A DNA stretch of 64,000 bases from an uncultured Clostridia bacterium (GTDB lineage: Bacteria > Bacillota > Clostridia > Christensenellales > Borkfalkiaceae): NCBI GenBank assembly GCA_934271735.1, contig CAKQSB010000005.1, positions 62,001-126,000 on the forward strand. The letters are read 5' to 3'. This document shows, piece after piece, positions 23,633-31,619 of the stretch. The notes below the pieces were generated by a model, which saw nothing but the letters and a program-made list of their open reading frames with translations, did not search any database and was not told the origin of the DNA. The position numbers and the translations under genes were made by a program. Each line of letters begins with the position of its first letter. Position 1 is the first letter of the stretch.

Positions 23633-24322
23633 ATGGTAATTATTTTTATACGCTCCGCGCTGACGTTTATAGTTCTTCTTTTCGTTATGCGGCTTATGGG
23701 AAAAAGACAGATAGGCGAAATGCAGCCGTTCGAGCTGGTGATAACCCTTCTTATCGCCGAGCTTGCGTGCATACCGATGTCCGATATATCCGTTCCGCTT
23801 ATCTACGGAGTTTCGGCGATTTTAGCCGTGTTCATTATTCATCAGATCTTGTCTCTCCTCGACCGTTCGGGAAGATTTTTAAAAAGGACGATAAGCGGAA
23901 AACCGTCGATAGTCCTTAACAAAAACGGCGTGGATTTCGAGGAGCTGAGAAAAAACAATATGGACGTGGAAGATTTGATCGAATCGATGCGCTCGGCGGG
24001 GTATTACTCCCTCGACGATCTCGATTACGCCATTTTCGAATCCAACGGGAGACTTTCGGCAAAAGAAAAGGCGAAAAAGGACGAAGAAAGCTCTTCTCTC
24101 CCCGTTCTTCTCGTCTGCGAGGGTAAAGCCATTCATAACAATCTCGCGCTTATCGGCTGGGATCTTAAAACTCTTCGCGAGGCAATAAAAAGCTACGGAG
24201 CGAAAGACATACGGGAAGTAGGCGTTCTCACTGTGGACGGCAACGGAAAAATGTATTTTCAGAAAGAAAAGGAAAAATACAAAACGTTCAACATTAAAAT
24301 CAAGGAGGGCTTGTCGTGGTAA
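23633..24322 (+). CDS. DUF421 (YetF-type) membrane protein
   Basis: A 229-residue protein with three N-terminal membrane segments in the first 85 residues and a cytosolic C-terminal domain (RMMGKRQIGEMQPFELVITL-like signature and GKPSIVLNKNGVDFEELRKN). This is the DUF421/YetF architecture, abundant in endospore formers, where some members are linked to spore membrane properties. It overlaps the following DUF4363 gene. There is no clear SD, and the start codon lies inside a 12-pair hairpin (ATTACCGTATAC/GTATATGGTAAT). A later start would delete part of TM1 and is less likely. Confidence 0.85.
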   Translation: MVIIFIRSALTFIVLLFVMRLMGKRQIGEMQPFELVITLLIAELACIPMSDISVPLIYGVSAILAVFIIHQILSLLDRSGRFLKRTISGKPSIVLNKNGVDFEELRKNNMDVEDLIESMRSAGYYSLDDLDYAIFESNGRLSAKEKAKKDEESSSLPVLLVCEGKAIHNNLALIGWDLKTLREAIKSYGAKDIREVGVLTVDGNGKMYFQKEKEKYKTFNIKIKEGLSW

Positions 24323-24693
24323 AATCGATCGTTACCGTAATCGTTTCTCTGCTCGTTCTTATCGGCGGGGCGATTTACGAACAGATTTACGTCGCCGACG
24401 CTTTTCAAAGACTTTCCGATCGCGTGGAAATTATGCAACAAAAAGAACTTGACGGCACGGCAACCGTTTTTGACGCGAAGTCCGTTCAGAATTTCTGGAT
24501 AAAGGAAAAGGAGAAAATGCACGCTTTCGTTTCGCATAACGACATAAAAGAGCTTGATTTATGGCTTTCGGAAGGCGTTGCGTTCACGAAAAACGGCAAG
24601 TCCGACGAAGCGTTCACGAAATACGCCGTAGTCGCCGATTTATGCAAAAGTATTCCCAAAGGATATCTCATACGTTTCGAAAACGTGTTTTAA
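24316..24693 (+). CDS. DUF4363 membrane-anchored protein
   Basis: A 125-residue protein with one N-terminal membrane segment (VTVIVSLLVLIGGAIYEQIY) and a helical extracytoplasmic domain, matching the DUF4363 family that is commonly found directly downstream of DUF421 genes. The GTG start has AAGGAGG seven bases upstream and overlaps the DUF421 stop by seven bases, so the two are co-translated. Probably a partner subunit; function unknown. Confidence 0.8.
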   Translation: MVKSIVTVIVSLLVLIGGAIYEQIYVADAFQRLSDRVEIMQQKELDGTATVFDAKSVQNFWIKEKEKMHAFVSHNDIKELDLWLSEGVAFTKNGKSDEAFTKYAVVADLCKSIPKGYLIRFENVF

Positions 24694-24712
24694 CGGTAAT
24701 ATAGTAATATTT

Positions 24713-24760
24713 AAAACGCCGCCCGTCCCTGAAATGTAAGGACGAACGGCGTTATTTTTA
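24713..24760. terminator. Bidirectional terminator
   Basis: AACGCCG..CGTCC pairs with GGACG..CGGCGTT, followed by a T-run on the plus strand and A/T-rich sequence on the minus strand. It ends the DUF421-DUF4363 transcript and lies directly behind the small minus-strand ORF at 24758. Confidence 0.8.
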
Positions 24761-24889
24761 ATTTTCCGTCGGTTTCGGAAACAACTTGTTATTGATTTTC
24801 GTCACGCCTTTCGCGGCAAAATATATTGCAACCGTTCCGAGCGCGGAATTTCTGACCAAGCCGTTTTTACAACAAATCTTCGCATACAC
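24758..24889 (-). CDS. Possible 43-residue small protein
   Basis: A GTG-initiated frame between two terminators: MYAKICCKNGLVRNSALG, then TVAIYFAAKGVTKI, then a basic tail ending PKPTEN. It has a hydrophobic centre and local codon use like real genes. A terminator begins within a few bases of its stop. Against it: no good SD (only TTGGG), no visible promoter, and the copA terminator sits 11 bases upstream. It could be translated from read-through of the copper ATPase transcript, or be chance. Confidence 0.3.
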   Translation of the reverse strand: MYAKICCKNGLVRNSALGTVAIYFAAKGVTKINNKLFPKPTEN

Positions 24890-24900
24890 CCAAAAATCAC

Positions 24901-24932
24901 AAAAATCGCCGACAAGCGGTAAACTGTCGGCG
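24901..24932 (-). terminator. Terminator of the copper ATPase gene
   Basis: CGCCGACA/TGTCGGCG, eight perfect pairs with a ten-base loop, followed on the minus strand by ATTTTTG, 23 bases after the stop codon. Confidence 0.8.
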
Positions 24933-24954
24933 AAATTTGTATTTTAGTTTTGTA

Positions 24955-25167
24955 TTATTTTTCGATTGATTTGAAGTCGTACCCCGCAGCCTCGATAGCG
25001 GCTTTGATTTCGGCTTCGTTTATATCTCCGCCGTATACAACCGCGCGCTTGTTTTCAAGCTCTACTTCCGCGTCAAGACCGAGGTTTTTAAGAATACCCT
25101 CAACAGTCTTTTTGCAATGCTGACACATCATTCCGTCGATATGAATCGTCGCTTTTACTTCTTTCAT
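24955..25167 (-). CDS. CopZ-like copper chaperone from an internal start in copA
   Basis: In frame with the ATPase gene, GAAGGAG (25176-25182) lies eight bases before an ATG at 25167. Translation from there gives exactly 70 residues, MKEVKATIHIDGMMCQHCKK onward, the size and fold of stand-alone CopZ with the CxxC copper site. The SD-ATG geometry is seen directly; use of this start is inferred. The frame is continuous with copA, so both a fused and a free product are possible. Confidence 0.55.
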   Translation of the reverse strand: MKEVKATIHIDGMMCQHCKKTVEGILKNLGLDAEVELENKRAVVYGGDINEAEIKAAIEAAGYDFKSIEK

Positions 25168-27510
25168 TTTCTTTACTCCTTCTTTTTCGGATATTTTTGC
25201 CGCCGCTTCCGCTTTTATTTCGCTTTCGGAGCGAACGGTCGGCATTTTTTCGGGATAATTCTTCCTGTCATCCGCCGTTTTTTTGAATTTTACGAGGCGC
25301 AGTCTCAAAGCGTTGCCGACAACGCATACGCTTGAGAGGCTCATCGCGAGAGACGCAAACATCGGATTTAACGTTACGCCCACGGAAGTGAATGCTCCGC
25401 ACGCGATCGGGATAAGTACGGCGTTATAGAAGAACGCCCAGAAAAGGTTTTCTTTTATGTTAAGCATAACTTTCGAACCAAGTTTCAAGCACTTCACGAC
25501 ATCGGTTAAATCATTCTTTATCAGAACGACGTCCGCACTGTCGATCGCGATATCAGTACCCGCGCCTATCGCCGCCCCGACGTCCGCTTTCGTAAGAGCG
25601 GGCGCGTCGTTCACGCCGTCGCCGACCATCATAACTTTTTTCCCCTCGCTCTGAAGCTTGGAAACGACCTCGTATTTAGTATTCGGCAAAACCTCGGCTT
25701 TATACTCTATCCCGAGTTCGTCCGCAACCGATTGCGCCGCCGATTCGTTATCGCCCGTGAGCATAACAACCTGTTTCCCCATAGCTTTAAGCTCGCTTAC
25801 CGCTTCTCTGCTCGAAGGCTTGATTTGGTCTTTAATCGACATATAGCCCGCTATTTGCGAGTTAATCGAAAGATAAAGTACCGTTGCTCCGACCTCTTTT
25901 TCGGAACGTTTCACGATTTCGCTTTGTTCGTTCGCATTTCTTTCTCCTCTTACGAAACGAAGGTTTCCGAGAAGCAATTTCATGCCGCCGATTTCACCTT
26001 TTATGCCGAGACCTTTAACCGCCTCGAAATTCTCGACGGGTTTAAATTCTATTCCTTCCTTTTCGGCAAGCTCGATAACGGGTTTACCGAGAACGTGCGA
26101 ACTCATCTTTTCAAGCGAAGCGCACATCGAAAGGAAATAATTTCTGTCGGTGCCGTCCGCCGTTTCAATGCCGCTTATTTCAGGTCTTCCGTAAGTTATC
26201 GTGCCTGTTTTATCGAGTACGACCGCATTTATAGATTCGGTTTTCTGCAAAGCCTCGCCGCTTTTGATAAGTATACCGTACTCCGCGGCTTTGCCCGTAC
26301 CCGCCATAAGCGCGGCGGGAGTTGCAAGCCCGAGCGCGCAGGGGCAGGAAACGACAAGCACGCTGACGGCGTTGTTCAAAGCTTTATCCGCGCCCGACCC
26401 GATTAAAAACCACACGATAAAGGTTACTATCGCAATGCCTATTACCGACGGGACGAAAATCCCCGCGACTTTATCGGCAAGTTTCGCGATAGGCACTTTC
26501 GTGGAGTTTGCGTCCTCGACGAGTTTTACTATTTTATATAACGTGGTATCTTCGCCGACCGAGACTGCTTCGGCAGTAGCGTAACCGCCCGAAAAAACCG
26601 TACCCGTTACGAGTTTTTCGCCTATGTCTTTGTAAACGGGAACGCTTTCGCCCGTTATCGCGGACTGATCCGCCCAACCGCCGCCGCTTAAGATAACGCA
26701 GTCGCACGGGATATGCGAGCCGTCCTTTAAAACGACGATATCGCCCCTTTCAAGCTCGGCGATTTTGATTTCCTTTTCCTCGCCGCCGACCAAAACGACA
26801 GCCGTGTCGGGGGCAAGCCCGAGAAGCTTTTCGACCGAACCCATCGTTTTGTTTTTGGATTTCTCTTCGAGGTATTTGCCTACCGTTATAAGCGTTAAAA
26901 TGGTAGCCGCGCCCTCGAAATAAAGATTATCCATATATCTCATCATAAGTTCGTGGTTTTCGGTAAAATGCCCGATCGCTATCATAATTATCGTATAAAT
27001 ACCGTATAAAAACGATGCTGTTGCGCCAAGAGCCACGAGCGAATCCATATTGGGATGCAGTCCGAAAAGCTTTTTGAACCCGACTCTGAAATAGTCGAAA
27101 TTGACTATTATAACGGCGAGCGTCAATATCGCCTGCGCTATAGAGGCGTAAAGCTGATATTTCATTTCCATTGCGTTGAATATCGGCGGAACGGGAATAC
27201 CTATCATCGGTCCCATCGATATATACATAAGGAAAATCATAAGCGGAACGGAAATTATAAGCCGCTTTTTCAAAGCGTGTTCTCTTTCTCTTCCGCGTTT
27301 AAGCGAAACGCCCTCTTTAATCTTATAACCCTCGTTCACCACGGCGGACATAATTTTTGCGGAAACGTCCTCGCTCATTTCAACCGAAAGCGCGCCCGTG
27401 ATAAGGTTTACCGTGCAATCGGTCACACCCTCCACCGCTTTAACGCATCTTTCGACTCTTGCCGAACAGGCGGAACAAGTCATTCCGCCTACGGAAAACT
27501 GTTTTTTCAT
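24955..27510 (-). CDS. copA: Copper-translocating P1B-type ATPase with HMA domains at both ends
   Basis: Exports Cu(I) across the membrane using ATP. Of 851 residues, 1-70 form an HMA domain with GMTCSAC (Cys12, Cys15). Eight membrane segments follow; the TGES actuator loop is at 286, the CPC transport site at 389-391, the phosphorylated DKTGT at 433 and GDGVNDAPAL near 640. An unusual second HMA (Cys796, Cys799) is attached at the C-terminus after a charged linker. AAAGGAG precedes the ATG. No CsoR gene is adjacent. The 14-bp repeat motif lies in the 100-bp region upstream. Confidence 0.92.
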   Translation of the reverse strand: MKKQFSVGGMTCSACSARVERCVKAVEGVTDCTVNLITGALSVEMSEDVSAKIMSAVVNEGYKIKEGVSLKRGREREHALKKRLIISVPLMIFLMYISMGPMIGIPVPPIFNAMEMKYQLYASIAQAILTLAVIIVNFDYFRVGFKKLFGLHPNMDSLVALGATASFLYGIYTIIMIAIGHFTENHELMMRYMDNLYFEGAATILTLITVGKYLEEKSKNKTMGSVEKLLGLAPDTAVVLVGGEEKEIKIAELERGDIVVLKDGSHIPCDCVILSGGGWADQSAITGESVPVYKDIGEKLVTGTVFSGGYATAEAVSVGEDTTLYKIVKLVEDANSTKVPIAKLADKVAGIFVPSVIGIAIVTFIVWFLIGSGADKALNNAVSVLVVSCPCALGLATPAALMAGTGKAAEYGILIKSGEALQKTESINAVVLDKTGTITYGRPEISGIETADGTDRNYFLSMCASLEKMSSHVLGKPVIELAEKEGIEFKPVENFEAVKGLGIKGEIGGMKLLLGNLRFVRGERNANEQSEIVKRSEKEVGATVLYLSINSQIAGYMSIKDQIKPSSREAVSELKAMGKQVVMLTGDNESAAQSVADELGIEYKAEVLPNTKYEVVSKLQSEGKKVMMVGDGVNDAPALTKADVGAAIGAGTDIAIDSADVVLIKNDLTDVVKCLKLGSKVMLNIKENLFWAFFYNAVLIPIACGAFTSVGVTLNPMFASLAMSLSSVCVVGNALRLRLVKFKKTADDRKNYPEKMPTVRSESEIKAEAAAKISEKEGVKKMKEVKATIHIDGMMCQHCKKTVEGILKNLGLDAEVELENKRAVVYGGDINEAEIKAAIEAAGYDFKSIEK

Positions 27511-27565
27511 CCTTAAACTCCTTTTCAGCCCCGAAAATTACGACATTAAACTCGAAAAGTTAGTC

Positions 27566-27579
27566 TATAAGTCGATTAT
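27566..27579 (-). repeat. 14-bp motif copy 1 (copA-glpQ gap)
   Basis: CTATAAGTCGATTA on the plus strand (27565-27578), that is TAATCGACTTATAG on the minus strand, followed there by ACTAAC and TTTT. Intergenic. Confidence 0.8.
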
Positions 27580-27614
27580 CGGTATATTTTTGTTTATTTT
27601 TCAAAGCCGCTTTA

Positions 27615-28346
27615 TCACGGTCTTATTATCTCGAAAATATAATTGTCGGCGAATTTTTCCGCTTTTTTTCTATCCTCGTCGTTACGGATAGTCCAGGTTA
27701 TAACCCGTCTGTTTTTGCTCATTCTTTTCGAAACGGGGATATACTCCACGTTCATATTCATAAAATCGGGTCTTACGGTAAAATTAAAAAACGCCATACC
27801 GAGAAGCTTGTCCGCAAAAAAAGACAACTGTTTGTGTCTGCCTTTGTCGATAAGCTGACCTCTTATGAAATCGGGGCGTTTTTTGCGAAACTCGCGCATA
27901 ATGAACGGGTCGAAGGACTGAACTACGAAATCGCCCTTATAACCGTCGAGCCTTTTTATAACCTCGTCTACGATAACGCCTTTCGTCCTCTGCGATTTAA
28001 GCTCGATAACAACGGGCGTTCTGCCGTTCACGAATTTTAAAAAGTCGTCGAAAAGGGGGATTTTCTCCGTCGTTCCCGCAAGCGAAAGACTTTCGACCTC
28101 TTCGAGCGTTTTGTCCCATATCAGCGAATCCGCGCCCGTCATACGCTTTAAATTATCGTCGTGAAAACAAACGAGGGCGTTATCTAAGGTGAGCTGAATA
28201 TCCATTTCTATCGGATAGCCGTTTTCTATCGCCGCTTCGTACGCTTTAAAACTGTTCTCGGGGATTCCGTTTTCTATGTCGTGCAAACCTCTGTGAGCAA
28301 CGGGGGTTTTCAAAAGCCAGTGATTTTCGTCAATTCTTTGCGTCAT
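27615..28346 (-). CDS. Glycerophosphodiester phosphodiesterase
   Basis: Hydrolyses glycerophosphodiesters to glycerol-3-phosphate and an alcohol. The GDPD TIM-barrel signature is complete: AHRGLHD with the catalytic His near residue 20, ENSFKAYEAAIENGYPIEMDIQ with the metal-binding Glu/Asp, and FHDDNLKRMTG. The frame reaches 28394, but ATG 28346 has GGAG nine bases before and is preferred; 243 residues with no signal peptide, so cytoplasmic. It diverges from lepA. Confidence 0.9.
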   Translation of the reverse strand: MTQRIDENHWLLKTPVAHRGLHDIENGIPENSFKAYEAAIENGYPIEMDIQLTLDNALVCFHDDNLKRMTGADSLIWDKTLEEVESLSLAGTTEKIPLFDDFLKFVNGRTPVVIELKSQRTKGVIVDEVIKRLDGYKGDFVVQSFDPFIMREFRKKRPDFIRGQLIDKGRHKQLSFFADKLLGMAFFNFTVRPDFMNMNVEYIPVSKRMSKNRRVITWTIRNDEDRKKAEKFADNYIFEIIRP

Positions 28347-28421
28347 TTTCCTTCTCTCCGCCGAGATTATAAACCCGATCCCGAAGTTTGTCAAATCTTT
28401 TCGGGGTCGGGCTTAAAAAAC

Positions 28422-28450
28422 TTGATTTTTTCTCCCGCTTTGTATATAAT
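28422..28450 (+). promoter_or_regulatory. Sigma-A promoter of lepA
   Basis: TTGATT (28422-28427), 17 bases, TATAAT (28445-28450). The leader of about 100 nt contains a CCGCC/GGCGG hairpin. Confidence 0.75.
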
Positions 28451-28556
28451 ATATTCTGAGTATTTTTATAACAAAAATTAACCGCCATAGCGAAAAAACG
28501 GCGGCAAACAAATATTGAACTCAACCGAACTTACTTTTTTAAAGCGAGGACGATAA

Positions 28557-30377
28557 ATGGCGATAACAACCAAGAACAATATCAGAAACTTTTGCATAAT
28601 AGCCCATATAGACCACGGCAAATCTACGCTGGCGGACAGAATTATGGAGCTTACCGGTCAGGTTGCCGAGAGAGATATGGAAGATCAGCTCCTCGACTCT
28701 ATGGACCTCGAAAGAGAAAGGGGCATAACCATAAAGCTCACGCCCGTCAGAATGGCGTATAAAGCCAAGGACGGACAGGATTATATTTTCAATCTTATCG
28801 ACACCCCGGGACACGTCGACTTCACATATGAAGTTTCCCGTTCTCTCGCCGCGTGCGAGGGGGCGATACTTATTGTCGACGCAACGCAGGGAATCGAGGC
28901 TCAGACCCTCGCCAACTGCTATCTTGCGCTTGATAACAATCTCGAAATCGTACCCGTAATCAATAAAATCGACCTTGCCTCCGCCGATCCGGACGAGACT
29001 GCGAAAGAAATCGAAGACGTAATCGGGCTGGACGGCTCTAACGCTCCGAGAATTTCCGCCAAAAACGGAATCAATATCGACCAGGTTCTGGAACAGATAG
29101 TAACCCTTATTCCGCCGCCGAAAGGCGACGACGACGCGCCTCTCAAAGCCCTTATTTTCGACAGTTATTACGATAATTTCAAAGGCGTTATCTGCTTTGT
29201 GAGAATTATGGACGGTACCGTCGGCCAAGGTACGAGAATAAAGACATTTGCGGGGAGCAAGCAGTTCGACGTTACGGAAGTCGGCACGTTCAACCCCGGG
29301 CTTAAGCCGAAGAAGACGCTTTCCGCGGGCGAAGTCGGTTATATCGCCGCGAGTATCAAAAGCATAGAGGATATCGCCGTGGGCGATACGATTACGGACG
29401 CCGACAATCCCGCGCCCGTTCCCCTTCACGGCTACAAAAAAGTTCAACCCGTCGTGTTCTCGGGTATTTACCCGCTCGACGGCTCAAAATTCAACGACTT
29501 AAAAGAGGCTCTTTTAAAACTCAAATTGAACGACGCCTCTCTCACTTTCGAACCCGATAATTCCGACGCCTTAGGCTTCGGTTTCAGATGCGGATTTTTA
29601 GGACTTCTGCATATGGAAATAATTCAGGAAAGAATCGAAAGGGAGTTCGATATCGATATAATCACGACCGCTCCGTCCGTTTCCTACCATATTTACAAGA
29701 CGGACGGCGAAATGCTTATCGTCGATAACCCGAGCAAGTTCCCCGACGTTTCGTATATCGATTACGCCGAAGAACCGATAATAACCGCGAATATTTTCAC
29801 TCCGCCCGAGTACGTGGGCGCGATTATGGAGCTTTGCCAGGACAAGCGCGGCGTTTTCACCGATATGACTTATCTCGACGCAAAGCGAGTAAGACTTAAC
29901 TACACTCTCCCCTTAAACGAAATTATTTTCGACTTTTTCGACGGCTTAAAGAGCCGCACGAGGGGCTACGCTTCTTTCGACTACGAACTTTCGGGATATC
30001 AGAAAAGCGAACTCGTAAAACTCGATATGCTTTTAAACGGCGAAGTTTGCGACGCGCTTTCGATTATCGTTCACAAGGACAAGGCTTACGCCCGCGGGCG
30101 CGCGCTTGCGGAAAGACTTAAGGACGTTATTCCCCGCCAGCTTTTCGAGATACCCATTCAGGCGGCTATCGGCGGAAAAATCATCGCGAGAGAAACCGTC
30201 AAAGCTCTCAGAAAGGACGTTCTCGCCAAGTGCTACGGCGGCGACATAACGAGAAAGAAAAAGCTTCTCGAAAAACAGAAAGAGGGCAAAAAGAAAATGC
30301 GCCAGCTCGGCAGCGTGGAAGTTCCGAGCGAAGCGTTTATGTCGATTCTTAAAATCGACAGCAGCGATAACAAATAA
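28557..30377 (+). CDS. lepA: Elongation factor 4 (LepA)
   Basis: A translational GTPase proposed to remodel stalled or assembling ribosomes. The 606-residue sequence has G1 AHIDHGKST, G3 DTPGHVDF, G4 NKIDLAS and the LepA-specific C-terminal domain (GGKIIARETVKALRKDVLAK CYGGDITRKKKLLEKQ). The start has GAGGA upstream. It is followed by hemW, the order found across Firmicutes. Confidence 0.97.
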   Translation: MAITTKNNIRNFCIIAHIDHGKSTLADRIMELTGQVAERDMEDQLLDSMDLERERGITIKLTPVRMAYKAKDGQDYIFNLIDTPGHVDFTYEVSRSLAACEGAILIVDATQGIEAQTLANCYLALDNNLEIVPVINKIDLASADPDETAKEIEDVIGLDGSNAPRISAKNGINIDQVLEQIVTLIPPPKGDDDAPLKALIFDSYYDNFKGVICFVRIMDGTVGQGTRIKTFAGSKQFDVTEVGTFNPGLKPKKTLSAGEVGYIAASIKSIEDIAVGDTITDADNPAPVPLHGYKKVQPVVFSGIYPLDGSKFNDLKEALLKLKLNDASLTFEPDNSDALGFGFRCGFLGLLHMEIIQERIEREFDIDIITTAPSVSYHIYKTDGEMLIVDNPSKFPDVSYIDYAEEPIITANIFTPPEYVGAIMELCQDKRGVFTDMTYLDAKRVRLNYTLPLNEIIFDFFDGLKSRTRGYASFDYELSGYQKSELVKLDMLLNGEVCDALSIIVHKDKAYARGRALAERLKDVIPRQLFEIPIQAAIGGKIIARETVKALRKDVLAKCYGGDITRKKKLLEKQKEGKKKMRQLGSVEVPSEAFMSILKIDSSDNK

Positions 30378-30382
30378 GCCGT

Positions 30383-30396
30383 TAATCGACTTATAG
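30383..30396 (+). repeat. 14-bp motif copy 2 (lepA-hemW gap)
   Basis: TAATCGACTTATAG followed by ACGAG and TTTTT, starting six bases after the lepA stop. There is no inverted repeat, so it is not a terminator. Confidence 0.8.
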
Positions 30397-30449
30397 ACGA
30401 GTTTTTAAAGGTTGCAGACAAACTTTAAACAACCGCAAAGAGGATAAAA

Positions 30450-31559
30450 ATGCCCGGGATTTACGTTCACGTTCCCTTTTGCAAGAGCAAATGCGCGTAT
30501 TGCGATTTCGCTTCTTACCCAAGAGAACTTTCAAAATGCGATTTATATTTCGCCTGTCTTTACAAAGAGATAAAGGGCAGGAGCGAACAGCTCAAAGACT
30601 ACGTTTTCGACACCGTTTATTTCGGTGGCGGAACGCCTTCGTTTGTCGACCCGAAATATATCGAAGGGGCGATGCGACAGATTCGCAACTACTACAAAAT
30701 CGCGGACGGGGCGGAAATCACGATAGAAATGAACCCGGGAACCGTCACCGAGGAAAAAGTGCGCCGCTACGAAAAAATCGGTTTCAACCGTTTCAGCGTG
30801 GGGCTTCAGACCGCCAACGACGACCTTTTGCGGGATATAGGAAGAATACATACAAAGCAGGATTTTATCGACGCGGCTAAGCTTTTAGAGGGCAAAAATT
30901 TCAGCGCAGACATAATGATCGGGCTTGAAAATCAGACGAAAGACGACATAAAACAGGCTATCGACCTTGCCGCAAGCTCGGGCGCGAAACATATCTCCTC
31001 TTACGCTTTGAAAGCCGAAGAGGGAACGCCGATGTACGGCAGATATTTAAACGGAGATTTACCGAGCGAGGATGATGTCGCCGATCAGTACGATTTTGCG
31101 GTACGATATCTCGCCGAAAAGGGCTATAAAAGATACGAAGTCTCGAACTTCTGCCTTGACGGCTATCGTTCGCGCCATAACCTCAACTACTGGAAGCGGG
31201 GCGAATACATAGGTTTCGGCGTTTCGGCTTCCTCGTTCATCGGCGAAAGACGGTTCACGAACACCGAAAAAATCGACGAATACGTTGCCTGCATAATGCG
31301 AAATAAAGTCGCGGAGATTTTCAGCGAAAACATCGAGGGCGACGAGCGGGAATTCGAATACATTATGCTCGCGCTTCGTACCTCCGACGGAATTTCGTTC
31401 GACGACTACACTTCCCGTTTCGGCAACGTTTTCACGGAAAAGTACGCAAAAAAGATATCGGACGTAAAAAAATATCTCGACGAGGACGAAAAAGGATTAA
31501 AAATCAAACCGGAATATCTGTTCGTTCAGAACGAAATCATAATTCGTTTTATGGACTGA
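30450..31559 (+). CDS. hemW: HemW-type radical SAM heme chaperone
   Basis: HemW binds heme and is thought to insert it into membrane proteins; it was long mis-named oxygen-independent coproporphyrinogen III oxidase. The [4Fe-4S] motif CxxxCxxC is Cys11/Cys15/Cys18 (CKSKCAYCDF). SAM motifs YFGGGTPSF and ISSYALKAEEGTPMYGR follow, and the C-terminal wHTH-like domain is present. The position after lepA is the conserved one. RBS AGAGG before ATG 30450. Confidence 0.93.
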   Translation: MPGIYVHVPFCKSKCAYCDFASYPRELSKCDLYFACLYKEIKGRSEQLKDYVFDTVYFGGGTPSFVDPKYIEGAMRQIRNYYKIADGAEITIEMNPGTVTEEKVRRYEKIGFNRFSVGLQTANDDLLRDIGRIHTKQDFIDAAKLLEGKNFSADIMIGLENQTKDDIKQAIDLAASSGAKHISSYALKAEEGTPMYGRYLNGDLPSEDDVADQYDFAVRYLAEKGYKRYEVSNFCLDGYRSRHNLNYWKRGEYIGFGVSASSFIGERRFTNTEKIDEYVACIMRNKVAEIFSENIEGDEREFEYIMLALRTSDGISFDDYTSRFGNVFTEKYAKKISDVKKYLDEDEKGLKIKPEYLFVQNEIIIRFMD

Positions 31560-31619
31560 AAATTTTTTTCTAGACGCATCAAAAAAAGCACAATTACACC
31601 CGAAGATTAAAAGGATAAA

